Shown here piece after piece: positions 1 through 8,509 of a stretch of DNA of 10,909 nt. The stretch is from Comamonadaceae bacterium (GTDB lineage: Bacteria > Pseudomonadota > Gammaproteobacteria > Burkholderiales > Burkholderiaceae_C): the NCBI GenBank assembly GCA_947454585.1, contig CANGML010000035.1, forward strand, positions 1 through 10,909, given 5' to 3'. How positions within the stretch are numbered: the first letter of the stretch is position 1; every line of letters starts with the position of its first letter. Both the position numbers and the translations under genes were made by a program. The notes beneath the pieces are model-generated. The model was not told the DNA's origin, ran no database searches, and worked only from the letters and a program-made list of their open reading frames with translations.

Positions 1-1599
1 CTGTTGGGCGAAGCATTGCAATTGCCTGCGCTTGACACCTGGTGGTGCGGCGAACGCGCGGCCTTGGCGTCGGTCTTACCCCGGCTCGAACACATGGCCA
101 TCAAGCCCACCTACCCTAGCTCGATCACGCATGGCACTTTTGATGCGGCTATTCATTCCACTTTAGGTCGTTCGCTCACTCAAGCGCAACGCGACGAATG
201 GGTGGGTCGTATCACGCGCCAACCCGATCGGTACACCCTGCAGGCCTACAGCCCCTTGTCTCAAATGCCCACCTGGAAAAATGCCAGCGAGGGCGTGGTG
301 CAGCGCTCGGTCATGTTGCGCGTGTTTGCCTTGCGCAATGGTGTGGGTGACGGTGCAGATTCCTGGCGCGTACTACCAGGCGGCTTGGCGCGTATTGCCG
401 CCCCCGATGCACAAATTGCCTCCATGCAGCGCGGTGGTAGCAGTGCCGATGTATGGGTGCAAACCACGGCTGATGTGGATCGCAGCAGTTTGCTCACCAA
501 GTACAGCACGGCCACTGGGTTTAAACACCGCGAGCGCATGGTGACCAGCCGAGCCGCAGAAAACCTGTATTGGATGGGCCGCTACACCGAGCGCAGCGAA
601 AACATGGTGCGCTTGGTGCGCCTGTGCATTGAAGCCCTCAATGGTGAAGACCCCGCCTCACGCAGCCTGTGGACTTGGTTACAACTGCTCACGCAACGTC
701 AAGGCTTGGTGCCTGCAGGTGTGCCCTCAGCCCATGCAACCAGCGACGACAAAAACGTCTCAACACCCAGCATGGGCGTGCGCCGACGCGTGTTTGAACG
801 AACGCTGATTGCTTGCCTCGATCAAGACGATCACAGCACCAGCGTGGGGTATAACTTGCGCGCCTTGCATCAAGCTGCCTCCTCGCTGCGCGAACGCCTG
901 TCACCCGAGCACTGGAATGCCATCGTCCACTGTGTAGACCAATTCAGTGCCGACTGCGCACTCTCCAGCTCTCAGCGGGAGTTCTCTGCCGTGCAAGCGC
1001 TGCAAGCCCTGGAAGGGGCTAGCTCCGCCCTCGCTGCCATCACGGGCGCTCAAACCGATCGCATGACCCGTGATGACGGATGGCAGCTGCTCAGCATTGG
1101 CCGTCATGTGGAGCGTCTTGGCTTTTTGTCATCCGCACTCGACTTGGCCGTAGAAGTGGGCGCGTTTGAACACAACGCGGCGGATGCCAGCAAAGCCGAT
1201 GAAAATAGCTCGCACTACGTCGCGCTCTTGTCGCTGTTTGACAGCACCATCACTTTCCAAGCGCAGTACCAGCAAAGCCGAGAATTAGCCCCACTTTTAG
1301 AGTTATTGGTACAGGACAACGACAACCCACGCTCGCTGGCGTGGGTGGCTCGCACGCTGCGCGGACGCTTGTCCAAATTGGCCAACACCCCCATGGGCGA
1401 GCCTGACGCCTTGGCGCGTTTGGTGCCCGACTTGAAACAAACCGATTTAGCCCAGCTTTGTACGCCCGATGCGACCGGCCAACATCCCAAGCTGCGCGCA
1501 TGCTTGACCGAATGCATACAAGCGGCCTGGCACGTGTCTGATGCCATCACCGCGCACTACTTCAGCCACACCGACACTGCGGATAGCGTGGGGGTCTAA
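1..1599 (+). CDS. Circularly permuted ATP-grasp / alpha-E domain fusion protein, 5' end missing
   Basis: The frame is open from the first base, so the true start lies upstream and only the C-terminal part (about 530 residues) is visible. Bases 1-537 encode the end of a circularly permuted ATP-grasp domain (DUF404/DUF407 type): TWWCGE near the start, a VIKP-like AIKPTYP segment, then VMLRVFAL and LPGGLARIA. From about base 541 the alpha-E domain (DUF403) begins with TSRAAENLYWMGRYTERSEN, its hallmark N-terminal motif, and runs helical to the stop. ATP-grasp enzymes join a carboxylate to an amine through an acyl-phosphate; comparative genomics has proposed that this family makes or attaches peptides, but its substrate is unknown. 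In many bacteria the two domains are separate genes; here they are fused. The next gene, a transglutaminase-like protein, starts 3 bases after the stop, so the two are almost certainly co-transcribed. The family call is secure; the function is inferred. Confidence 0.9.
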   Translation: MLGEALQLPALDTWWCGERAALASVLPRLEHMAIKPTYPSSITHGTFDAAIHSTLGRSLTQAQRDEWVGRITRQPDRYTLQAYSPLSQMPTWKNASEGVVQRSVMLRVFALRNGVGDGADSWRVLPGGLARIAAPDAQIASMQRGGSSADVWVQTTADVDRSSLLTKYSTATGFKHRERMVTSRAAENLYWMGRYTERSENMVRLVRLCIEALNGEDPASRSLWTWLQLLTQRQGLVPAGVPSAHATSDDKNVSTPSMGVRRRVFERTLIACLDQDDHSTSVGYNLRALHQAASSLRERLSPEHWNAIVHCVDQFSADCALSSSQREFSAVQALQALEGASSALAAITGAQTDRMTRDDGWQLLSIGRHVERLGFLSSALDLAVEVGAFEHNAADASKADENSSHYVALLSLFDSTITFQAQYQQSRELAPLLELLVQDNDNPRSLAWVARTLRGRLSKLANTPMGEPDALARLVPDLKQTDLAQLCTPDATGQHPKLRACLTECIQAAWHVSDAITAHYFSHTDTADSVGV

Positions 1600-1602
1600 A
1601 CC

Positions 1603-2565
1603 ATGCGGCTGCACATCACCCACACCACCACTTACCACTACGTGCCGCAGGTCAACACCGCGCAGCACATGGCGCACTTGCTGCCAACCACGATGGCCAC
1701 GCAAACCGTGCAACACGCAGAATTGCTCATCACGCCAACGCCAGCAGTCACCAGCACCCATGGGGATGTGTTTGGCAACAACCGGACCTTCTTTTCCTTG
1801 CCTGTGGCACATGACACGCTCAGCATCACGGCCAAGAGCACGGTAGAGACCCACTTCGTGTCTTACCCCCCCGAGCACGCGCTGACCACACCCGCCTGGG
1901 AAAACGTGCGCGAGCACTTTGTCTATCACTCGGGCGCTGCATGGGACGCTGCCACCGAATATGTGTTTGCTTCGCCCTATGTGCAACCCCATCCTGACTT
2001 TGCCGACTATGCGCGGGCTAGCTTTGTTCCTGCCCGACCCGTGCTGGTGGCCGCCTGCGATTTGATGTCGCGTATCCATCAAGAGTTCACCTATCAGTCG
2101 GCCAGCACGGACATCAACACGCCAGCGCTTGTTGCTCTGAAAAGCCGTCAAGGCGTCTGCCAAGACTTTGCCCACATCCTCATTGGCTGCTTGCGCACGC
2201 AGGGTTTGGCGGCGCGCTATGTGAGCGGCTATTTGGTGACTGAAGTTCCCGAGGGGCAACCCCGATTGATCGGCAGCGACGCGTCCCACGCTTGGGTCTC
2301 GGTCTATGTGCCTCATGCTTTGGCTGATGCTGCTGAAACGCAAAGAACTGGCGCACTTGCCAACCACGGTCAATGGTTTGACCTTGACCCTACCAACAAC
2401 CGCTGGGGCCTGAGCTCCCCCGGCATCGACTACGTGACCTTGGCCACTGGCCGAGACTATGCCGATGTGTCACCTTTGCGAGGCGTGATTCATGGGGGTG
2501 CGAGCCACACCCTCGAGGTCGGAGTCACCGTTCAGCCCGCCTCAGAACTAGCACTTGCGCCTTAG
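1603..2565 (+). CDS. Transglutaminase-like cysteine protease family protein with bacterial transglutaminase N-terminal domain
   Basis: A 320-residue protein. The N-terminal beta-rich region (residues 1-85, beginning RLHITHTTTYHY) matches the bacterial transglutaminase-like N-terminal domain. The core follows with a full catalytic triad: Cys186 in GVCQDFAH, His229 in SDASHAWV and Asp262 in DLDPTNN. Length and motif order are normal for this family, which accompanies alpha-E and ATP-grasp genes in many proteobacteria. Members could cleave or form isopeptide or peptide bonds; the reaction here is unknown. No signal peptide or membrane segment is visible, so it is probably cytoplasmic. The ATG lies 3 bases after the stop of the preceding gene, with a G-rich stretch (about 1589-1594) as a possible ribosome binding site. 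All catalytic residues are intact, so the protein should be active. Confidence 0.92.
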   Translation: MRLHITHTTTYHYVPQVNTAQHMAHLLPTTMATQTVQHAELLITPTPAVTSTHGDVFGNNRTFFSLPVAHDTLSITAKSTVETHFVSYPPEHALTTPAWENVREHFVYHSGAAWDAATEYVFASPYVQPHPDFADYARASFVPARPVLVAACDLMSRIHQEFTYQSASTDINTPALVALKSRQGVCQDFAHILIGCLRTQGLAARYVSGYLVTEVPEGQPRLIGSDASHAWVSVYVPHALADAAETQRTGALANHGQWFDLDPTNNRWGLSSPGIDYVTLATGRDYADVSPLRGVIHGGASHTLEVGVTVQPASELALAP

Positions 2566-2577
2566 GCTCTTAAAATT

Positions 2578-2602
2578 GTTGGATTGAAACTAGGAATCCA
2601 AC
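2578..2602 (+). promoter_or_regulatory. Perfect 8-bp inverted repeat abutting the ridA-family start codon
   Basis: GTTGGATT (2578-2585) and AATCCAAC (2595-2602) are exact reverse complements separated by nine bases. The second arm ends at the base before the ATG at 2603. The spacer carries the AGG of the apparent Shine-Dalgarno sequence (2592-2594). As RNA this would be a hairpin with the ribosome binding site in the loop and the start codon at the stem foot; as DNA it could be a dyad operator. TAAAAT at 2571-2576 resembles a -10 box, but no good -35 was found. The repeat is directly visible; its role is inference. Confidence 0.5.
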
Positions 2603-3058
2603 ATGAGCGTGTACGACAAACTCCAAACTCTAAACATCCACCTGCCCGCCATGGCTGTGCCGGCGGCAGCCTATGTGCCGTTTGTGCAAACAGGTCACTT
2701 GGTGTTTTTAAGTGGGCACATCGCCAAACAAGACGGCAAAGTTTGGACCGGTCAACTGGGCAAAACCATGCAAACGGCCGAGGGTGCATCCGCTGCGCGC
2801 GCCGTGGCGATTGACCTGCTAGGCACGCTGCATGCTGCCGTAGGTGACCTGAACAAGGTCAAGCGCATCGTCAAAGTGATGAGCCTGGTCAACTCTAGCC
2901 CCGACTTCACAGAACACCACTTGGTGACCAACGGCTGTAGCGAACTCATCGGTCAAGTGTTTGGAGACAAGGGTGCACACGCACGGAGCGCTTTTGGGGT
3001 AGCGCAATTGCCCTTGGGTGCTTGCGTAGAAATTGAGTTGATTGCGGAATTGGCTTAA
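2603..3058 (+). CDS. RidA family protein (YjgF/YER057c/UK114), YoaB-like subgroup
   Basis: A 151-residue protein of the RidA (YjgF/UK114) superfamily. Classical RidA hydrolyses the reactive enamine/imine intermediates made by PLP-dependent dehydratases and so protects other PLP enzymes. Visible hallmarks are LVFLSGHIAKQDGK (residues 33-46), the GQLG turn (50-53), the repeated DLL..LH..VGDL..V helix-strand region (71-93), and the C-terminal HARSAFGVAQLPLGACVEIE. In that last segment Arg128 aligns with the arginine that binds the substrate carboxylate in active RidA, so deaminase activity is plausible. It is longer than canonical RidA (about 128 residues) and has the N-terminal extension and sequence style of the separate YjgF-like 1 subgroup, whose physiological substrate is unclear. 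The ATG has an AGGA element 7 bases upstream, inside an inverted repeat. It follows the transglutaminase-like gene by 37 bases and is probably in the same transcript. Confidence 0.88.
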   Translation: MSVYDKLQTLNIHLPAMAVPAAAYVPFVQTGHLVFLSGHIAKQDGKVWTGQLGKTMQTAEGASAARAVAIDLLGTLHAAVGDLNKVKRIVKVMSLVNSSPDFTEHHLVTNGCSELIGQVFGDKGAHARSAFGVAQLPLGACVEIELIAELA

Positions 3059-3062
3059 GCCC

Positions 3063-3743
3063 ATGTCCCACCACCCCTTTTCGGTGACCTCACTCATCAA
3101 CGCTATTCGAACGCGCCCTAGATTGCTGATCAGCATCGTTGTCGGTTTTTTGTGCGTATCCGCGGTTCCTGAAGCATGGCAATGGCCTCGCGTGACCCAC
3201 TTGACGGTGGGCTGGAATATCGGTGCCCTTTTGTACATGCTGCTCGCGCTGCACATGATGTTTGGTAGCACGCATGAGCGCATGTGCAAACGCGCGGTGC
3301 GCGAGGACGACGGGCGCTTGATCTTGTTGGTCATGGTGGTCATCTCAGCCATCACCTGCCTGGCCGCCATTGTGGCGGAATTGGTCATAGCCAGATCCCT
3401 GCAGACCAGTGATCGCAACTGGCACATGGGCTTAGCGGCTTTGACAATTTTTTCATCATGGGCCTTCACACAAATCATGTTCGCGCTGCACTACGCGCAC
3501 GACTATTACTTGGCTGAAGCCATCAATAAAACAGGTGGACTGCAATTTCCAGGCGACCATGCCCCGGATTACGGCGATTTTTTATATGCCGCTTGCGTGA
3601 TTGGCACCTCGGGTCAGCCTGCCGATGTGAGCTTCACCAGCCGAACCCAACGGCGCGTCGGCTTGCTACACAGCGTGTTGTCGTTCTTCTTCAACACCGT
3701 CGTCGTGGCATTGACTATCAACATCGCGTCAGGGCTTTTTTAG
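3063..3743 (+). CDS. DUF1345 family integral membrane protein
   Basis: A 226-residue inner-membrane protein of unknown function, assigned to DUF1345. The family signature is in the second half: GLQFPGDHAPDYGDFLYAACVIG, then PADVSFTSRTQRRVGLLHS and the terminal SFFFNTVVVALTIN. Hydrophobic stretches that should span the membrane lie near residues 20-40, 48-68, 86-112, 124-144 and 200-222, giving about five segments. I chose the ATG at 3063, four bases after the ridA-family stop. An in-frame TTG at 3042 would add seven residues but overlaps the previous gene and lacks a clear ribosome binding site. The Shine-Dalgarno for 3063 is also weak, which suggests translational coupling. Its stop is only 5 bases from the stop of the convergent mreB. 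The family call is firm; no transport or enzyme role can be read from the sequence. Confidence 0.85.
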   Translation: MSHHPFSVTSLINAIRTRPRLLISIVVGFLCVSAVPEAWQWPRVTHLTVGWNIGALLYMLLALHMMFGSTHERMCKRAVREDDGRLILLVMVVISAITCLAAIVAELVIARSLQTSDRNWHMGLAALTIFSSWAFTQIMFALHYAHDYYLAEAINKTGGLQFPGDHAPDYGDFLYAACVIGTSGQPADVSFTSRTQRRVGLLHSVLSFFFNTVVVALTINIASGLF

Positions 3744-3748
3744 ACGGG

Positions 3749-4939
<1,191 letters not shown>

Positions 4940-5131
4940 TTAGGCTTTGACGGCCCTGAAACCAGAGTACATGCGTGAAGCTGGGCGGCTTTTTTGCTCT
5001 GCCTCTTGTGCCAATTGTGCTCGCAAACGATCGAAGGTGGCTTTGATGCCGGTCTTCTCGCTCGTCACTATTTTGAAGCGACGTTCGACGGCAACATTAG
5101 GCGATTCGATCTGAACAACTGATTTATCCAA
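4940..5131 (-). CDS. Small basic hypothetical protein, 63 residues
   Basis: I do not recognise this protein. It starts with TTG, supported by a good Shine-Dalgarno (AGGAG, minus strand, six bases before the start), and ends 20 bases before a strong terminator. That makes it a convincing small gene despite its size and rare start codon. The product is basic (13 Lys/Arg against 7 Asp/Glu), has no signal peptide or hydrophobic segment, and has a probable helix in the middle (ATFDRLRAQLAQEAEQKS, residues 31-48). The C-terminus (SRPASRMYSGFRAVKA) is rich in Arg/Lys and aromatic residues. Such a make-up could suit a nucleic-acid- or ribosome-associated protein, but nothing shows this directly. It is a monocistronic unit between two terminators, on the same strand as mreB. 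It is not ribosomal protein S21, which it only superficially resembles in size and charge. Confidence 0.7.
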   Translation of the reverse strand: MDKSVVQIESPNVAVERRFKIVTSEKTGIKATFDRLRAQLAQEAEQKSRPASRMYSGFRAVKA

Positions 5132-5280
5132 TTGGGGCTCCTGGGAACTTTGTGAAGAATCAACGCGTCAGTCTTTCATTCGGTGTACACAATTTATGAT
5201 TTTTATTAAAAATATTCATCGCTAAAATGAACTCTTCCACTAACTTATTGATTTTTATAGGTTAATTCTTTGCAATCGAT
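5132..5280. other. AT-rich intergenic region upstream of the 63-residue gene
   Basis: Apart from the terminator at its left neighbour's end, this gap holds no open frame that I can support. It is markedly AT-rich compared with the genes around it. It contains the 8-base palindrome GTGTACAC (5183-5190) and a 6-bp inverted repeat, ATTTTT (5199-5204) and AAAAAT (5208-5213), around ATT. It must carry the promoter of the small gene, but no clear -35/-10 pair with standard spacing stood out. The palindromes could be operator sites or simple consequences of AT richness. Confidence 0.4.
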
Positions 5281-5283
5281 CGT

Positions 5284-5312
5284 AAAAAAACCACCCGAAG
5301 GTGGTTTTTTTT
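5284..5312 (-). terminator. Rho-independent terminator of the binding-protein gene
   Basis: On the minus strand CCACC and GGTGG (5304-5300 and 5295-5291) pair around a TTCG loop closed by C-G, the hyperstable UUCG tetraloop in RNA, and flanking A and T runs extend the stem. A seven-T run follows (5290-5284). The gene at 5336-6487 stops about 23 bases upstream. The A-run on the other side makes weak bidirectional action possible. Confidence 0.9.
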
Positions 5313-5335
5313 ACGACATAAATCAGTCAGCGAAA

Positions 5336-6487
5336 TTAACGAACCACAGCGATCTGGTCACGCTTGCCACCTTTGTAGGTGTAAAGAGTTAATGCGCCAT
5401 TCTTGATATCGCCTTTGGCATCGAAAGAAATCGTGCCCGTCACGCCTTTGTAGCCAGAGGTTTTGGCCAATTCGGGCAAATACTTGGCTGGGTCAGTCGA
5501 CTTGGCGCGCTGCATCGCGTCAACCATCACATGCACTGCGTCATACACATAAGGTGAATACAACTTCACGTCGTCGTTGAAGCGCTTTTTGAATTTCACA
5601 CCGAAATCATCCATGCCTTTTTTCAAGGCACCGTCCACGCCACCGGCTTCGGCACAGATCACTTGACCATCTGCCATCGCATCACCGGCCAGCTTGACCA
5701 ATTCCGTGGTGCAAATACCGTCACCGCCCATGAACTTGGCCGTGATGCCCAATGATTTCATTTGCTTAAGCATGGGGCCACCCACAGCGTCCATCCCACC
5801 GAAGAAAATGATGTCGGGTTTCTTGCCCTTGAGTGTGGTCAAAATGGGCATGAAGTCAGTGGCCTTGTCGGTGGTGAACTCATGGCCCACCAAGTTCCCG
5901 CCGGCGGCCTTCACGGCTTTTTCAAACTCTTCTGCCACCCCTTGTCCGTAAGCAGTGCGGTCGTCGATCACTGCAATGGATTTACCTTTGAGTTCTTTCA
6001 CCGCGTAGCGACCTAAAGTCCCCCCTAAATGGACATCGTCAGCAACCACGCGGAAGGCCGTCTTGTAGCCCTGGCGGGTGTATTTGGGGTTGGTGGCCGA
6101 TGGAGAAATTTGTGGAATTCCTGCATCGCTGTAGATTTTAGAAGCTGGGATGGTAGTGCCGGAGTTCAAATGGCCGATCACACCGTTGATTTTGGCGTCC
6201 ACCAATTTCTGGGCAGCCGCGGTGCCTTGCTTGGGGTCGGCTGCGTCGTCTTCTGCCAACAATTCAAATTTAATTTTTTTACCGCCAATACTCACGCCCT
6301 TGGCATTGAGTTCTTCTATAGCAAGGCGAGCACCGTATTCGTTGTCTTTACCCAAATGGGCGATCGCGCCGCTGACAGGACCAACATGGCCAATTTTGAC
6401 CACTTGCTCTTGCGCCAGAGCCGACGTACCCACGCAGCCGAAAGCTGCCAAAGTTGCCACAGCCGTCAATTTGAGAGAGAGATGCAT
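5336..6487 (-). CDS. Periplasmic branched-chain amino acid ABC transporter substrate-binding protein (LivJ/LivK family)
   Basis: A 383-residue secreted binding protein of the Peripla_BP_6 (type I fold) family. Residues 1-25 form a Sec signal peptide: MHLSLK, a hydrophobic core, then TSALA with cleavage expected before Gln26. The mature protein begins VVKIGHVGPVSGAIAHLGKDNE, typical for LivJ-type proteins. Further hallmarks are the LAEDDAADPKQGTAAAQKLV stretch, ISPSATNPKYT, FRVVADDVHLG and VIDDRTAYGQGVAEEF. It would bind leucine, isoleucine, valine or another amino acid or organic acid in the periplasm and deliver it to a permease; the ligand cannot be read from sequence. No livH, livM, livG or livF gene is in the window, so it works with distant permease genes. 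AGGAG lies six bases before the ATG. The gap to upstream holC is 52 bases with no terminator, so read-through from pepA-holC is possible. Downstream is a strong terminator. Confidence 0.92.
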   Translation of the reverse strand: MHLSLKLTAVATLAAFGCVGTSALAQEQVVKIGHVGPVSGAIAHLGKDNEYGARLAIEELNAKGVSIGGKKIKFELLAEDDAADPKQGTAAAQKLVDAKINGVIGHLNSGTTIPASKIYSDAGIPQISPSATNPKYTRQGYKTAFRVVADDVHLGGTLGRYAVKELKGKSIAVIDDRTAYGQGVAEEFEKAVKAAGGNLVGHEFTTDKATDFMPILTTLKGKKPDIIFFGGMDAVGGPMLKQMKSLGITAKFMGGDGICTTELVKLAGDAMADGQVICAEAGGVDGALKKGMDDFGVKFKKRFNDDVKLYSPYVYDAVHVMVDAMQRAKSTDPAKYLPELAKTSGYKGVTGTISFDAKGDIKNGALTLYTYKGGKRDQIAVVR

Positions 6488-6539
6488 GTAAAACTCCTAG
6501 GACAAACAAAAAAGGTGAAAGAAATCGTAACGTCAGTTT

Positions 6540-6989
6540 TCAATGAGTTTCCATGGATTTGAGATTCAAATCATGACGCGTGATGGAATAACCCCGGTCA
6601 GCATAGTACTTCCAACGAAGGCGCGCCTTTTGTCGCTCTTGCTCATCCAAGGTCACCACTTCGATGACGCGTTCAAAGCGTTCATACCCTTGGGCCATAT
6701 CGTCGCCCAAATTGAGCAGCACTTGGTGATGGGGCAACTCCGCACCCCCTTCAATTTGCGCAGCCAACACGACAGGCGATGCCATGATTTGTTCAGCAGG
6801 ACTGCCTGCGCGGCAATGCGGTAAGAATTCGTGCGCAGAAAAAGTCCACAGCAAGGTATCTAGCGCTTGCAGCGTCGCAGCATCTCCCGTGACGACTACC
6901 CGCGCGCCGCTGTTCACTGCCTTACGCAGTAAACGGCAGGCATAAGCCAGTTTGTCAGGCGCGTTGAAGTGAAATGCGATTTCCGTCAT
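6540..6989 (-). CDS. holC: DNA polymerase III chi subunit
   Basis: A 149-residue protein. Chi is a clamp-loader accessory subunit: it pairs with psi and contacts single-stranded DNA-binding protein at the replication fork. Family traits are the start MTEIAFHFNAPDKLAYACRLLRKAV, VVVTGD (residues 31-36), the conserved LLWTFSAHEFLPHCRAG (46-62) and the C-terminal RWKYYADRGYSITRHDL (125-141). Start ATG 6989 was chosen because the chi fold begins there; the frame continues upstream into pepA but without homology. The gene begins 14 bases after the pepA stop. AAGG lies only one base before the ATG, too close for a normal ribosome binding site, which suggests translational coupling to pepA. A pepA-holC pair also occurs in enterobacteria, supporting the call. 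No psi gene is visible. Confidence 0.9.
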   Translation of the reverse strand: MTEIAFHFNAPDKLAYACRLLRKAVNSGARVVVTGDAATLQALDTLLWTFSAHEFLPHCRAGSPAEQIMASPVVLAAQIEGGAELPHHQVLLNLGDDMAQGYERFERVIEVVTLDEQERQKARLRWKYYADRGYSITRHDLNLKSMETH

Positions 6990-7003
6990 ACCTTGGAGGC
7001 AGA

Positions 7004-8485
7004 TCAGGCTTTTGTGCTTCGACGTGACGGTTTGTTCGATGCTGGTGTGCTCGTCAGCAAATAGTGGAGCAACAAGCCAACAGGACGACCCGTTGCGCCT
7101 TTGGCACCCCCACTCTTCCACGCGGAACCAGCAATGTCCAAATGCGCCCAAGGGTAGTCTTTAGCGAAACGTTGTAAGAACTTCGCCGCCGTGATGGAGC
7201 CGCCTTCGCGACCCGCCACGTTGGCCACATCGGCAAAATTTGACTTCAAACCCTCGGCATAGTCATCATCCAATGGCAGGCGCCAGCAAGGGTCTAAGAC
7301 CGCCTCACCGGCTGCGAAGAGCGCATTTGCGAGCGCATCGGAAGGCGAGAACAAACCGCTGCGCACATGACCCAGCGAGATCACGCAAGCACCCGTGAGT
7401 GTGGCAATGTCAATCACTGCGCGGGGTTTGAAGCGCGTGGCATAGGTCAAGGCATCACACAAGATCAAGCGTCCTTCGGCGTCGGTGTTGAGCACTTCAA
7501 TGGTTTGACCACTCATGCTGGTCACCACATCACCCGGTTTCAACGCTGAACCGTCGGGCATGTTTTCACAGGTAGGAATTAAACCCACCACGTTAATGGC
7601 GGGCTGCAAATGCGACAACGCTTCAAACGTGCCCAACACGCTGGCAGCACCGCACATGTCGAACTTCATCTCGTCCATGCCGGGGCCGGGTTTGAGCGAA
7701 ATACCCCCCGTGTCAAAGGTGATGCCCTTGCCCACCAGCACCGTGGGGGCCACCGACTTAGGGGCACCGTGGTACTGCAACACGATAAAGCGCAGAGGCT
7801 CTACCGAACCTCGCGCGACGGCGGCGAAGGAGCCCATGCCGAGTTTTTCAATCTCTTTGGGGCCGAGCACCTGGCAATGCATGCCAGTTTTTTTGCCCAA
7901 GCCCTTGGCCACATCCGCCAAATGGCTGGGCGTAGCAAAGTTGGCAGGGCGATTGCCCCACTCTTTGGCCAGTGAAACGCCCGCGACTTGGGCGCAAGCC
8001 AATTCAAAAGCAGGTTTGGCCGCTTTGGTTTGATCGGCCGTGGGTAAGGCCAACACCACACGCTTCAACACCGACGCTTTGGCGGACGGCTTGGTGGTGG
8101 TGTACACATAGCTGGCATCGGCAATGGCCTGGGCTGCTGCTTGCAACCGGTAATCACCCGCTTCGCTCAGGCAAAGCGTCAAGTGCTCAACTTTGAACGA
8201 TTTCAAAGATGTCACAGCGGCAGTCACGGCTTGACGAACCACCCGCGCGCTGCCGTCCCCCGAAGAGACAAGCACCACACGCGGTGCAGCAACGCCTTGC
8301 GGGCGCCAAACGCTGAGCAGCTTGGCGGGTGATGCATCTAAATCCCCACTCTTGCGGGCCTCAGAAATAAGTTGCGACAACACCCCCTTGGCGGGCTTGT
8401 CTTTGGCAGATACCAAGATAATCAGCGCATCGGTTTTGTGGGTGGCTGCAAGGTTTAAATCCAGGGTCTTGAGTTCAAAGTTCAT
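7004..8485 (-). CDS. pepA: Leucyl aminopeptidase (cytosol aminopeptidase, M17 family)
   Basis: A 493-residue M17 metallo-aminopeptidase that removes N-terminal residues, with a preference for leucine, from peptides in the cytoplasm. All active-site residues are present, matched by spacing to E. coli PepA: metal ligands Lys253 and Asp258 in VGKGITFDTGG, Asp276 in KFDMCGA, Asp335 and Glu337 in the signature NTDAEGRL, with catalytic Lys265 and Arg339. The N-terminal macro-like domain covers about residues 1-160, followed by the catalytic domain from ELACAQVAGVSLAKEWGNRPAN. Some family members also bind DNA as recombination or transcription factors; this cannot be judged here. The C-terminus has a basic tail (NKPSRRSTKA). 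An AGGAA sequence precedes the start by about ten bases. The gene is divergent from lptF with 24 bases between start codons, and holC follows on the same strand. Confidence 0.95.
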   Translation of the reverse strand: MNFELKTLDLNLAATHKTDALIILVSAKDKPAKGVLSQLISEARKSGDLDASPAKLLSVWRPQGVAAPRVVLVSSGDGSARVVRQAVTAAVTSLKSFKVEHLTLCLSEAGDYRLQAAAQAIADASYVYTTTKPSAKASVLKRVVLALPTADQTKAAKPAFELACAQVAGVSLAKEWGNRPANFATPSHLADVAKGLGKKTGMHCQVLGPKEIEKLGMGSFAAVARGSVEPLRFIVLQYHGAPKSVAPTVLVGKGITFDTGGISLKPGPGMDEMKFDMCGAASVLGTFEALSHLQPAINVVGLIPTCENMPDGSALKPGDVVTSMSGQTIEVLNTDAEGRLILCDALTYATRFKPRAVIDIATLTGACVISLGHVRSGLFSPSDALANALFAAGEAVLDPCWRLPLDDDYAEGLKSNFADVANVAGREGGSITAAKFLQRFAKDYPWAHLDIAGSAWKSGGAKGATGRPVGLLLHYLLTSTPASNKPSRRSTKA

Positions 8486-8509
8486 AATTACGGTTTTCCT
8501 CTGTCTCAG

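Noticed and set aside
1447..2373. Open frame of 308 codons on the minus strand opposite the transglutaminase-like gene
   Set aside because: It lies wholly opposite two well-identified genes, shows no recognisable domain and has a composition typical of antisense frames in GC-rich DNA.
3042..3062. TTG start for the DUF1345 gene overlapping the RidA-family gene
   Set aside because: The ATG at 3063 is in frame, follows the upstream stop by four bases, and a TTG without a good ribosome binding site is less likely.
2819..3478. Open frame of 219 codons on the minus strand opposite the RidA-family and DUF1345 genes
   Set aside because: No family motif, and it overlaps two supported genes; read as a shadow frame.
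6425..6445. Possible lipobox cysteine (Cys18) in the binding-protein signal peptide
   Set aside because: The residues before Cys18 (AFG) do not fit the lipobox, whereas TSALA before Gln26 is a good signal peptidase I site.
6029..6562. Open frame of 177 codons on the plus strand opposite the binding-protein gene
   Set aside because: No domain is recognisable, and the opposite strand carries a clear secreted binding protein with signal peptide, ribosome binding site and terminator.
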